Part shown: positions 7,348 to 14,040 of the stretch, in pieces | Position numbering within the stretch: position 1 is the first letter of the stretch | Layout of the letters: each line of letters begins with the position of its first letter | IMG/VR virus record: IMGVR_UViG_3300004369_000072 | Span: 1 to 33,052 of that record | Origin: a virus | Length of the DNA: 33,052 nucleotides | Reading direction: 5' to 3' (one strand) | Program-made: the position numbers and the translations under genes | The notes under the pieces: model-generated | Seen by the model: the letters and a program-made list of their open reading frames with translations, nothing else | Databases searched by the model: none | Told to the model about the DNA's origin: nothing

Positions 7348-7367
7348 TATGTTGCGAGTGCAACATA
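7348..7367 (+). promoter_or_regulatory. 5' leader stem-loop
   Basis: TATGTTGC (7348-7355), loop GAGT, GCAACATA (7360-7367) forms a perfect 8-bp hairpin. It begins about 5 nt after the predicted sigma70 start near 7343. A 5'-terminal hairpin can protect an mRNA from decay. The predicted late start near 7351 would fall inside the first arm, so the structure would serve the early transcript best. Confidence 0.6.
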
Positions 7368-7398
7368 TACACACAAACACAAACAAAAGGAGCCAACA

Positions 7399-7797
7399 AT
7401 GGCAAACACACAAAGAAACGCTTATGAAATCAGAGCGGACCTATTAGGACTAGCAAAAAATATCGCTGAGTTCAATTACACAATCAAACAACAAGAGTAC
7501 GAAACATCTGTGAGAAAAGATGGCGACCAAGTTGTTGCTGAGTTCAAATACCCAGTAGTAACTGCCGAGTCAATCATTGAAACTGCAAAGAAATTCAATG
7601 AATTCGTGACTGGCAATATGCCAAGCAACGAAGCGACTAAAATTTTAATGGAAAACATACAGAACTACGCGAGCAATGTTAATAAGCAACTTGCTGAAAG
7701 TATGTCACCAGACACAATCCAAAAAAATGTAAAAACTTTCCAAGACAACGTGAAGAAAGCAACCGAAGCATTCTTCAACGGTGCCGTTCAGAAGTAA
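7399..7797 (+). CDS. Conserved phage protein of unknown function, strongly promoted
   Basis: A 132-residue, charged, largely helical protein with no membrane segment. It starts MANTQRNAYEIRADLLGLAK, a pattern like a small protein family found in T4-like cyanophages whose role is not known to me. The C-terminal third (QKNVKTFQDNVKKATEAFF) is an amphipathic helix reminiscent of phasins, but that resemblance is weak. Expression signals are among the strongest in the window: a near-perfect sigma70-type promoter, a perfect TATAAATA, a 5' hairpin and an AAAGGAG ribosome site ending about 8 nt before the ATG. That suggests high expression, probably from early infection onward. It stands alone between the fibre genes and the small-gene cluster. 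Confidence 0.85.
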   Translation: MANTQRNAYEIRADLLGLAKNIAEFNYTIKQQEYETSVRKDGDQVVAEFKYPVVTAESIIETAKKFNEFVTGNMPSNEATKILMENIQNYASNVNKQLAESMSPDTIQKNVKTFQDNVKKATEAFFNGAVQK

Positions 7798-7818
7798 TTG
7801 AAACATTTTACATCACTG

Positions 7819-7838
7819 GGCCTACTTCAACGTAGGCC
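7819..7838 (+). terminator. Hairpin after the 132-aa gene
   Basis: GGCCTAC (7819-7825), loop TTCAAC, GTAGGCC (7832-7838) is a perfect 7-bp stem in the gap between 7797 and the small gene at 7853. There is no T run after it, so it may be a processing or pausing structure rather than a true intrinsic terminator. Confidence 0.45.
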
Positions 7839-7852
7839 TGGAGTGTGACGAT

Positions 7853-7969
7853 ATGTGTGAGAGAATGAAAAAATTTTTTAGAGACCTACACGTGAGTTTT
7901 AGGATAACCACTTTGATAAGACACGGTGAGCTAGAACTAGCGAGAAGATACGCAAGGAGATATGAATAA
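7853..7969 (+). CDS. Small basic protein, 38 aa
   Basis: A short frame encodes a 38-residue, Arg-rich protein starting MCERMKKFFRDLHV and ending ELARRYARRYE. The stop TAA overlaps the ATG of the next small gene by one base (TAATG), a typical translational-coupling junction that supports both. An alternative start is the internal Met at residue 5. I see no clear ribosome site; the preceding bases are GAGTGTGACGAT. The function is unrecognised. Confidence 0.5.
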   Translation: MCERMKKFFRDLHVSFRITTLIRHGELELARRYARRYE

Positions 7970-8127
7970 TGTGGCCCTACAATCACTGCGAATGGAAGAC
8001 AATAACCTATGGTGCTGGTGCCCTCAAAAGAGCAAAACAAAAAATCAAAAACAAGATTGTTTTGATGGTGTTGAGCATATTACCCACAATATTACTAGTT
8101 TTAGGTATCGTTGGTTTAGTTAAATAG
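7969..8127 (+). CDS. Small C-tail-anchored membrane protein, 52 aa
   Basis: This frame gives a 52-residue protein. A polar, basic N-terminal half (to KRAKQKIKNK) is followed by one strongly hydrophobic segment (about 30-51, IVLMVLSILPTILLVLGIVG), so the likely topology has the C-terminus in the membrane. It overlaps the preceding stop by one base. Its own end overlaps the TAAATA motif that precedes the next gene. Small single-span proteins in phages include holins, pinholins and superinfection proteins. Nothing here selects one of these, and the family is unrecognised. Confidence 0.55.
   Translation: MWPYNHCEWKTITYGAGALKRAKQKIKNKIVLMVLSILPTILLVLGIVGLVK
8121..8126 (+). promoter_or_regulatory. 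Late promoter core 5 nt from ATG
   Basis: TAAATA overlaps the stop codon of the small membrane gene and ends 5 nt before the ATG at 8132. A transcript from it would have almost no leader. Confidence 0.5.
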
Positions 8128-8131
8128 TATT

Positions 8132-8359
8132 ATGTTTATGACGAGTCCATGGGATATATTTCCGCCGGCGGAAAAAACAGCAACACCTGTTGACACCATA
8201 CGTGGTTACAACAACAAATTAGAACCCAACGCGGGCAACTTCCAGGAATACACATACGAGTTGGAATGGATAGAATGCTCTTGGAAGATCGTTCACAAGA
8301 CCACAGATCTTGTGACTGCTTACTGGTATCCTTGGATACGTTATCCATCATCAAAATAA
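8132..8359 (+). CDS. Unknown 75-aa protein
   Basis: A 75-residue protein (or 73 from the second Met at 8138), rich in Trp and Tyr. It starts MFMTSPWDIFPPAEKTATPVDTIRGYN and ends WYPWIRYPSSK. It is probably soluble, with no signal or membrane segment. Codons 9-14 contain a perfect GC-rich 16-bp palindrome at 8159-8174, odd in such an AT-rich genome. The TAAATA core five nucleotides upstream, the tight 6-nt gap to the next gene and the protein-like composition support it as real. I do not recognise the family. Confidence 0.65.
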   Translation: MFMTSPWDIFPPAEKTATPVDTIRGYNNKLEPNAGNFQEYTYELEWIECSWKIVHKTTDLVTAYWYPWIRYPSSK

Positions 8360-8365
8360 TACCCA

Positions 8366-8593
8366 ATGAGAATTTTATCAATCTTGGCTGTTCTTATATT
8401 CATGAACAGTTGTACCACTATTAAAGACTGCGGAGTTCAACCCACAATCACCATAGATAAAAGCAAAGAAAAAACTGCCACAGAATCCAATACAAATAAA
8501 TCCAATACAGATACTACACCTTCACCCGGTGCAATAATTCAAGATATCAGAGAAAATGCTGTGCCTGGCGGACAGGTTAAATGTACTTTTTAA
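8366..8593 (+). CDS. Small putative lipoprotein
   Basis: A 75-residue protein with a short basic start, a hydrophobic stretch (residues 3-13) and a Cys at 16 in FMNSC. This is a plausible, slightly degenerate lipobox. The mature part is hydrophilic and Thr/Ser/Asn-rich (KEKTATESNTNKSNTDTTPS), like a periplasmic tether. Phage lipoproteins of this size include Rz1-type outer-membrane spanins, but no overlapping inner-membrane spanin gene is present. Superinfection-immunity lipoproteins are another option. It starts 6 nt after the previous stop and overlaps the convergent nuclease gene by 4 bases at its 3' end. Export by the host lipoprotein pathway is inferred. Confidence 0.65.
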   Translation: MRILSILAVLIFMNSCTTIKDCGVQPTITIDKSKEKTATESNTNKSNTDTTPSPGAIIQDIRENAVPGGQVKCTF

Positions 8594-9033
8594 TTTTTGA
8601 GGATACCAGCCGCAATTAATTTTTGCTTGTTGGCTTCGTGTGCAGATTCAACCAATTGTTTATTTTGACCATGGTAGGCCACAGCATAACCTTCGTCACA
8701 CATTTTTTGATTGATGTTGATTCCATCGATAAAGATCTCGCCTAAAATACGGCCGAATTTGCCTGTCTCTTCGCCCTTGTGCGTTTTAATCACAATCTTT
8801 TTTGACGATTTTAAATGCTCTTTTAAGAAATTTTTACTCAACAATCCTCTCACTTTTTCTTCTGTATTTCTTGTTCTAGATTCTGGAGTATCAATACCAA
8901 ACAATCTCACTCTGCTTCTATACATGATATCAAAACCTAAATCGATGATCACATCAATGGTATCACCGTCTACTATCTTAGTAACTTCTGCTACTCTATA
9001 ACTGAAATCTGTGGGATCACCTAGTTTTGCCAT
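8590..9033 (-). CDS. Thermonuclease (staphylococcal nuclease-like)
   Basis: A 147-residue SNase-fold protein that probably cleaves DNA or RNA with calcium. Recognised features: VTKIVDGDTIDV (17-28), RVRLFGIDTPE (41-51) with the catalytic-type residues R43, D48 and E51, and a second Arg (R95 in GKFGRILGE). These match the key Asp/Arg/Glu set of Staphylococcus nuclease. There is no signal peptide, so it should act inside the cell or be packaged. A minus-strand TAAATA (9040-9045) lies 6 nt before its ATG, implying late expression. It is the last gene of the leftward gp14-gp15-Nudix run. Host-DNA breakdown, virion-associated entry functions or nucleotide recycling are possible roles. The family call is firm; the role is not. 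Confidence 0.9.
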   Translation of the reverse strand: MAKLGDPTDFSYRVAEVTKIVDGDTIDVIIDLGFDIMYRSRVRLFGIDTPESRTRNTEEKVRGLLSKNFLKEHLKSSKKIVIKTHKGEETGKFGRILGEIFIDGININQKMCDEGYAVAYHGQNKQLVESAHEANKQKLIAAGILKN

Positions 9034-9039
9034 ATATGA

Positions 9040-9059
9040 TATTTACCATAATATGGTAA
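9040..9059 (-). promoter_or_regulatory. Late promoter core beside a palindrome
   Basis: The minus strand reads TAAATA (9040-9045), ending 6 nt before the nuclease ATG. It overlaps a perfect inverted repeat, TTACCATA-A-TATGGTAA at 9043-9059. The palindrome could be an operator, or a weak hairpin ending the upstream Nudix transcript. Confidence 0.5.
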
Positions 9060-9061
9060 TA

Positions 9062-9490
9062 TTATACTATGAGGTCCAATATGGTCTGTAATTTGCCTTT
9101 GATACTCTTATTGTTGAGAGTGTTCCTTAATCCAGCGTGTAGATTTTTTGGCCAGCACTCAAAAGCACACCAAGCGTAGGAGTTGTGCTCTCGATTCAGT
9201 TGCGGTAGAAATTCATCCTGTACAGCAATCACATAGGTATTAAAGAAAAATTTTTGATCGTTAGATGTGAATAACTCTAATGGTATGACTTTTTTGAATG
9301 TGGGTGTTGTGCCTACTTCTTCCTGTATTTCTCTCTTTAATCCTTCAAAAGCACTTTCTTGGAATTTGTTTTTGCCTCCAGCCAAACCCCACATACCGTG
9401 AGTTTTGCCATCGTTTCTCTGTAAGAATAGGAAACGTTTGGTATTAACGGCGTAGAACAATGCGCCTGAGCATATGATATTTTTTTCCAT
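9062..9490 (-). CDS. Nudix hydrolase
   Basis: A 142-residue Nudix-fold protein that should hydrolyse a nucleoside diphosphate linked to another group. The full Nudix box is present at residues 39-60: G39, E45, then R53-E54-I-Q-E57-E58-V-G60, fitting GX5EX7REUXEEXGU. Upstream, FLFLQRNDGKTHGMWGLAGG is the usual strand-loop leading into the box. The substrate (for example damaged dNTP, NAD-like or sugar-nucleotide) cannot be read from sequence. It lies 7 nt downstream of gp15 on the same strand. TATAAT on the minus strand ends a few nucleotides before the ATG, overlapping the gp15 stop. The gene most likely belongs to the leftward operon and is expressed with the neck genes. Confidence 0.9.
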   Translation of the reverse strand: MEKNIICSGALFYAVNTKRFLFLQRNDGKTHGMWGLAGGKNKFQESAFEGLKREIQEEVGTTPTFKKVIPLELFTSNDQKFFFNTYVIAVQDEFLPQLNREHNSYAWCAFECWPKNLHAGLRNTLNNKSIKGKLQTILDLIV

Positions 9491-9497
9491 TGTTTAA

Positions 9498-10925
9498 TTA
9501 TAGCACAAGAGTCCACTTGCCGCCAATATAAATTCCTTCATAGCTCTTAACCCAAGCGCCGTTGGTGAATTTATACTGTATGCCAGTATTAGAGTTTGTG
9601 ATGTATAATTGTGTGCTGTCTGGGTCAGTAGCGTCCCATATCACAGACCATTTACCAGTAGAACTGTTGTATTCTATGATGTCGTTAGTACTAGCAACAA
9701 GATCTCCCCAAACATTAGGATCTACACTGTTACCAGTATCACCGATATTGTTGGTTATAAGATATCTGGTGCCATTTGTGGGTGTTCCAGGATTGAACGT
9801 TAATGGATTAATAATTTTATTAACAGTGCCTGATCCAGCAGTGTACACCGGTGATTCTAGAGGACTGTTAGATGGAATAGTGTCAGTATCGATTGTGAAT
9901 AAAAGAATTGTTTCATCTAACGGAGAAATTGCAATTGTACCTACCACTTCATTGCCATTTTCTTGAGTTAATTTAATTTGACTTAATCCATTAGTGATTT
10001 TTCCATACTGTGTTAGCAGTGCGTTCCAGTTGACTGGTTGTCCAAACTGTTCAAAAGGATCAAGATTGGATGCCGCGTGTGCTCCAGTATAGTAACCATC
10101 ACCACCAGAACTAACATTAATACCTGTACTACCTAATAATCTCAACTGATTGCCTGATAGAAAAACAGAAAAATTACCTGGAGTGACATAAGATTTAGAC
10201 AATAATGTGCCGTCTATTAATCCTTTATTCATTCCGCCATCATCGTCATAGATGCTCATAATAATTTTTTGTATAACACCTAATTTAGAAACTTTTACTG
10301 GAGGTGATAACCATATAGGCATTGAGAAATTCATCGATGCTATATCTATTTCTGTGTCAGCACCCACCGGAATAGTCCTAGAACTAAAACCAATGTCTGG
10401 TTGTAACTCTATGTAACTTAGGCTGGTCCAATCGATATAATTGTCTGATTTTTGTATTTCAAAATCTGGATTGAACAGATAAAGGATCTGTTCCATTATC
10501 TGTAATTTCATATCTGTGTTAGTGGTATAGATGTCTGCTCTCACATTCAATCTAAAAGGAGATGGCATCACTTTTTCTATGGTATATCCTGCTCCTAGAG
10601 TGTTATCATACTCTCCTGTGGCATCATTATAGTTTCTTTCTTTAAGATGTTGTTTTTCAATGTGATAAGGATTTTGCATTCGCTCTCGATCATAGGTCAA
10701 ACCTGTGATATAACACGCAATTTTTGGTGCAGATTGTAGAAAGTTTTCACTGTTGTTTCTTATGATGTTGGCCACCTGACGAGTCATATCTCCGTAAACC
10801 ACTGGCACTTGTCTCAATACTATTTGATCATCTGCGCCTTTGCCTAGTTCAACAGAAAAGTTACTCAACACTCGCATAAATTGAGTTAGAAATTTTCTTA
10901 TCTGTCCGTCGTAAAAATGAAGCAT
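9498..10925 (-). CDS. gp15: Tail completion and sheath stabiliser, gp15-like
   Basis: A 475-residue protein whose N-terminal 220 residues resemble T4 gp15, the proximal tail-terminator that caps the tube and sheath and binds the neck. Matching stretches are MLHFYDGQIRKFLTQFMRVL, RQVPVVYGD near residue 38, MPSPFRLNVRADIYT and MEQILYLFNPDFE (about 120-160), and MNFSMPIWLSPPVK. T4 gp15 has about 270 residues. The extra C-terminal half here has an NGTRYLITNNIGD...DIIEYN-TGKW...W module (about 375-475) like segments in phage fibres and in this phage's gp14 and gp18. The gene starts at the gp14 stop with a one-base TAATG overlap, so the two should be translationally coupled. It acts in virion assembly. 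Confidence 0.88.
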   Translation of the reverse strand: MLHFYDGQIRKFLTQFMRVLSNFSVELGKGADDQIVLRQVPVVYGDMTRQVANIIRNNSENFLQSAPKIACYITGLTYDRERMQNPYHIEKQHLKERNYNDATGEYDNTLGAGYTIEKVMPSPFRLNVRADIYTTNTDMKLQIMEQILYLFNPDFEIQKSDNYIDWTSLSYIELQPDIGFSSRTIPVGADTEIDIASMNFSMPIWLSPPVKVSKLGVIQKIIMSIYDDDGGMNKGLIDGTLLSKSYVTPGNFSVFLSGNQLRLLGSTGINVSSGGDGYYTGAHAASNLDPFEQFGQPVNWNALLTQYGKITNGLSQIKLTQENGNEVVGTIAISPLDETILLFTIDTDTIPSNSPLESPVYTAGSGTVNKIINPLTFNPGTPTNGTRYLITNNIGDTGNSVDPNVWGDLVASTNDIIEYNSSTGKWSVIWDATDPDSTQLYITNSNTGIQYKFTNGAWVKSYEGIYIGGKWTLVL

Positions 10926-12091
10926 TAATTATCCGCCTTGGGTTTTAGAGCATCTGTGAGTGATTGTCTCTGTTCCACTGTTAATCCATTGATTGTAGCA
11001 CTGCTACTGTTGTTAATAAATCCTGTTTTAAATGTATTTCTAGTATTGTTGTTCGTAGTAGTTAGTCGCACAGCATCTTCTACCTTGATCCATCTTGTGC
11101 CATCGAAACGGAACAATCTGTTAGGTAGGAAATCTAATCGTAGATAGTAATCACCTTTATTGACATTGGACGTAGGAAAACTGGTTCCAGCGCCTGCCAC
11201 ATAACCATTGGGTGGAATACCATCACCATTGTAGTAGAATCCATAATGACTGCTGGCTGGTGTATCGATCACAGCATTGATCTGTTTGTTAGAAGCAATC
11301 GATTCATCTGAATTTGCACCGTCTAATCTCACATTGCCTCGCTCATCTATTGGAGTAACATAGAATTGTTTATAATTGAAGCCTGCTTTTGGTGAATCCA
11401 TTTCTGCTTGATTTATAATAGCGTCATTGATTTCTCGTTCTTTATTATAAGAACTCATATAACTTGCCACACTACCTGCTGTGGTAGCGTCACCTAATAT
11501 ATCTCTAAATTCTTGTGAATCAACCAGTGTTTTTAATTTTAATCTCAACAAATGAGGCCACCAAGATTGCGAAAATCCTTCAGCACTTCTGTTTACGTCT
11601 TCAACCACATAAAATCTTTTAAGTGCTATAGGTATGGAAGCATCTAAACTGTAATCGTCTTTTAAATGAGGAAATTCTAACACATCTCCACTCATGGGTT
11701 TTCTGCCAATTCTTTCCACAACATTATTTAGATGTACAGTTAAAAATAGAGTATCGTTCTGTAGGAACATACCAAACTGACTTAGATTAAAATCTGTGTC
11801 TTGTACGTTGTAAATGCCTCGAATTGTGTAGATATCTTTGTCGTATTTTCTATCTCTATTTTCTAAAAACAGTAGATCTTGTATGGTCCTCTCATTTAAA
11901 GAATCTCCAGAATACTGTGGCAGTGAAGGACTGGCTGGACCATCCTTATTAGTATCTCCTTGATCGTATGGACCGATGTATTTGTGTAGGAATATGTCGG
12001 TTCCTCCCACTGTAAACATCTCGTTTATAGTGCGATCAAAGAACTTGTAATCGTTGCCTTTTTCTGGCTTGTAAAGTGATAATCTTGGCAT
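10925..12091 (-). CDS. gp14: Neck protein, gp14-like
   Basis: A 388-residue protein related to T4 gp14, which joins the head to the tail at the neck. The recognisable core is about residues 80-200: NLSQFGMFLQNDTLFLTVHL, GRKPMSGDVLEFPHLKD, ALKRFYVVEDV and SWWPHLLRLKLK. T4 gp14 has about 256 residues. The additional C-terminal part includes NKGDYYLRLDFLPNRLFRFDGTRW (about 315-338), a fibre-like surface module also seen in gp15 and gp18. It is transcribed leftward from a minus-strand TAAATA (12099-12104) ending 7 nt before the ATG. The opposite arm of the same inverted repeat serves gp13. gp15, Nudix and nuclease genes follow in the same direction. Confidence 0.85.
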   Translation of the reverse strand: MPRLSLYKPEKGNDYKFFDRTINEMFTVGGTDIFLHKYIGPYDQGDTNKDGPASPSLPQYSGDSLNERTIQDLLFLENRDRKYDKDIYTIRGIYNVQDTDFNLSQFGMFLQNDTLFLTVHLNNVVERIGRKPMSGDVLEFPHLKDDYSLDASIPIALKRFYVVEDVNRSAEGFSQSWWPHLLRLKLKTLVDSQEFRDILGDATTAGSVASYMSSYNKEREINDAIINQAEMDSPKAGFNYKQFYVTPIDERGNVRLDGANSDESIASNKQINAVIDTPASSHYGFYYNGDGIPPNGYVAGAGTSFPTSNVNKGDYYLRLDFLPNRLFRFDGTRWIKVEDAVRLTTTNNNTRNTFKTGFINNSSSATINGLTVEQRQSLTDALKPKADN

Positions 12092-12096
12092 ACAAG

Positions 12097-12130
12097 CATA
12101 TTTATTGATTATATCTTTGCAATAAATATG
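12097..12130. promoter_or_regulatory. Bidirectional late promoter as an 11-bp inverted repeat
   Basis: CATATTTATTG (12097-12107) and CAATAAATATG (12120-12130) are perfect inverted copies separated by 12 bases. Each arm contains the late core TAAATA pointing outward. The left arm ends 7 nt from the gp14 ATG on the minus strand, and the right ends 5 nt from the gp13 ATG at 12134. Two partner neck proteins would thus be driven from one symmetric element, with nearly leaderless messages. Confidence 0.75.
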
Positions 12131-12133
12131 TGT

Positions 12134-12892
12134 ATGTCAGAGTTACAAACCGCACAACAAGAAGTATTTGATTACGTTAAAGCAATGCTAGGTGAAGGCA
12201 TGATTGACGTAGAATTAGACCCTAAACACTACCAATCTGCACTGGAAAGAGCGATTAATAGGTTTAGACAGAGATCAAACAACTCGGTAGAAGAAAGTTA
12301 TGCTTTTATCGATCTTGTGAAAGACCAAAACAGATATATTCTACCCAATGAGATTATTAACGTGAAATCCATGGGCAGAGCCACAGTGGGTTCTAGAAGT
12401 GACGGTCAGGGTGGTACATTGTTTGAACCGTTCAACCTTGCCTACACAAACACCTATCTGTTGAGAGCGGGTGCGGCAGGTGGATTGGCCACATATTTTG
12501 CCTTTGCTTCTTATCAAGAATTAGTGGGCAAAATGTTTGGATCATTTATCCAATTCCATTTTGATCACGTGACTCACACATTAACAATTACTCAACGTCC
12601 TCGAATTGACACTGAAAGAGTGCTGTTACACACTGACAATTATAGACCAGACATCAATCTATTGAGAGATATCTATTCTAAACCATGGATTAGAGATTAC
12701 ACTCTAGCAGTATGTAAAACTATACTAGGAGAAGCTCGAGGTAAATTTGGTACCATTGCTGGACCACAAGGTGGAACCAGTCTAAATGGCGATGCACTTA
12801 AACAGCAAGGTCAAATGGAAATGGAAAGATTAGATCTAGAAATTAATAACTTTGTTGATGGCGGCAATCCATACAGTTTTGTTATCGGTTAA
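12134..12892 (+). CDS. gp13: Neck protein, gp13-like
   Basis: A 252-residue homologue of T4 gp13, the head-completion and neck protein that joins gp14 and the portal. Diagnostic stretches are VKAMLGEGMIDVELDPKHYQ, ALERAINRFRQRSNNSVEES and ILPNEIINVKSMGRA near the N-terminus, and LRDIYSKPWIRDYTLAVCK further on. I start it at MSELQTAQQ (12134). The ATG at 12128 lies inside the TAAATA box and would be upstream of the likely transcript start. T4 gp13 has 309 residues, so this version is compact. Its divergence from gp14, with a shared promoter, separates genes that are adjacent and co-oriented in T4. Confidence 0.88.
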   Translation: MSELQTAQQEVFDYVKAMLGEGMIDVELDPKHYQSALERAINRFRQRSNNSVEESYAFIDLVKDQNRYILPNEIINVKSMGRATVGSRSDGQGGTLFEPFNLAYTNTYLLRAGAAGGLATYFAFASYQELVGKMFGSFIQFHFDHVTHTLTITQRPRIDTERVLLHTDNYRPDINLLRDIYSKPWIRDYTLAVCKTILGEARGKFGTIAGPQGGTSLNGDALKQQGQMEMERLDLEINNFVDGGNPYSFVIG

Positions 12893-12930
12893 TTCTTTTT
12901 ACTGTCTTATTATTTTTTATAAGAAGATAT

Positions 12931-12936
12931 TAAATA
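12931..12936 (+). promoter_or_regulatory. Late promoter core 9 nt from ATG
   Basis: TAAATA ends 9 nt before the ATG at 12946. A weak CTTAT/ATAAG hairpin with a T-rich loop just upstream (about 12906-12924) may partly end the gp13 transcript. Confidence 0.5.
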
Positions 12937-12945
12937 ATTTTGATT

Positions 12946-13122
12946 ATGGCACAGACAGGCTCAAAAAAAATTAAAGATCTTACCTTAGAAGAGTTAGAAG
13001 ACTTCGTCACATCATTGGAAAATATGGTTAATGTAGCACACAAAAAAGAAATGCGTGAACATTTACTATTAACCACAAAAAAAGTCAAAAGAGAGATTGC
13101 AAAAAGATTAAAAACCTTGTAG
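12946..13122 (+). CDS. Small charged protein, 58 aa
   Basis: A 58-residue, Lys/Glu-rich, helical protein starting MAQTGSKKIKDLTLEELEDF and ending KKVKREIAKRLKTL. It probably forms a helical hairpin or short coiled coil and has no membrane segment. The ATG at 12946 is preferred over an upstream TTG because of its position after TAAATA. It sits between gp13 and the dNMP kinase, with 9 bases to the latter. The family is unrecognised. Small helical proteins of this kind can be chaperones or regulators, but nothing decides that here. Confidence 0.65.
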   Translation: MAQTGSKKIKDLTLEELEDFVTSLENMVNVAHKKEMREHLLLTTKKVKREIAKRLKTL

Positions 13123-13131
13123 TATAATTCT

Positions 13132-13713
13132 ATGCTTATAGGATTAGTAGGATTAATTGGATCTGGCAAGGATACAGTTGCAGAACAATTGGTTAAACAG
13201 CACAATTTTAAAAGAGATTCTTTTGCTAAGAGTCTCAAAGATGCCACAGCAAATATATTTGGTTGGGACAGAGAACTGTTAGAAGGTCATACCAAAGAGT
13301 CTCGAGAATGGCGAGAACAACCAGATGTTTTTTGGTCAGAAAAATTTGGCAAGGAGGTCACTCCTAGATGGATATTACAATATTTTGGCACTGAAGTATG
13401 TAGAGAAAATATGTTAGATTCTATATGGGTAGACAGTTTGGTAGCAAGATATCGTGGAGAAAACACTGTGATCAGTGACACACGATTTGTGAATGAAATA
13501 AACACCATCAGAAAACAAGGCGGAAAAATAGTGCTGGTTAAACGAGGAGAAATACCCAGCAGAGAAGAAATGCAGGCTTCTGGTGCTCATCAATCAGAGT
13601 GGGATTGGATTGGCTGTAAATTCGATTATGAGATTAGCAATAACGGCACTCTACAAGAATTGTACACTGGTGTAGACGATATGCTTAGTCATCTACTTCA
13701 AGATCACCGATAG
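13132..13713 (+). CDS. gp1: Deoxynucleoside monophosphate kinase, gp1-like
   Basis: A 193-residue P-loop kinase resembling T4 gp1, which phosphorylates dNMPs to dNDPs for phage DNA synthesis. The P-loop is residues 7-15 (GLIGSGKDT). FAKSLKDATANIFGW follows and includes a possible substrate-lid Arg/Lys region. Further on are WILQYFGTEVCRE and VISDTRFVNEINTIR, typical of the family, the latter carrying the Asp-Thr-Arg signature. Its length is slightly below T4 gp1 (241). No TAAATA precedes it; a TATAAT at 13123-13128 ends only 3 nt before the ATG, without a good -35. Finding a nucleotide-metabolism gene among neck genes is unusual relative to T4. The 3' end overlaps the convergent HNH gene by 29 bases. 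Confidence 0.85.
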   Translation: MLIGLVGLIGSGKDTVAEQLVKQHNFKRDSFAKSLKDATANIFGWDRELLEGHTKESREWREQPDVFWSEKFGKEVTPRWILQYFGTEVCRENMLDSIWVDSLVARYRGENTVISDTRFVNEINTIRKQGGKIVLVKRGEIPSREEMQASGAHQSEWDWIGCKFDYEISNNGTLQELYTGVDDMLSHLLQDHR

Positions 13714-14035
13714 ACCACCCTAACTCTTGGGTGCTTTTCAATCTCTGACAGTTGGCACATATGGTTTTTAAGTTATAACTGCTGACGTTGTTTTTGTTGC
13801 CATCCACGTGATACACATCTAACTGATTGTCTTGCACTGCTTTAAATCCACACAACTCACAGCGAGGTTTTTTACGATATCCTGCCAAGAACCATTTGGG
13901 AACACCACCAGTTTTTAAATTTTTCTGTTTCCTAATACAAGCATCACATTTACTGCGCCAATAGATCTTGTCACCTTTCTTATAGCCATAAGATCTAGGC
14001 CTTTCATTACAGACTGTGCATAAGGGTCGTTTCAT
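13685..14035 (-). CDS. HNH-type endonuclease or zinc protein
   Basis: A 116-residue Cys-rich protein with four CxxC pairs (C6/C9, C30/C33, C59/C62, C93/C96). Its core is CELCGFKA...LDVYHVDGNKNN...NLKTICANC, where H76, N80 and the flanking cysteines fit an HNH or endonuclease VII-like fold. I start it at MKRPLC (14035), not the upstream ATG at 14077, because a minus-strand TAAATA (14041-14046) ends 5 nt before it. It may be a free-standing homing-type nuclease or a packaging or recombination nuclease. Both occur in T4-like phages. It sits alone on the minus strand between the kinase and the sheath gene. Confidence 0.8.
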   Translation of the reverse strand: MKRPLCTVCNERPRSYGYKKGDKIYWRSKCDACIRKQKNLKTGGVPKWFLAGYRKKPRCELCGFKAVQDNQLDVYHVDGNKNNVSSYNLKTICANCQRLKSTQELGWSIGDLEVDD

Positions 14036-14040
14036 AGCAG

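Noticed and set aside
13097-13128. Sigma70 promoter TTGCAA...TATAAT before the dNMP kinase
   Set aside because: The spacer is 20 bases, too long, and the -35 is poor; only the TATAAT is noted.
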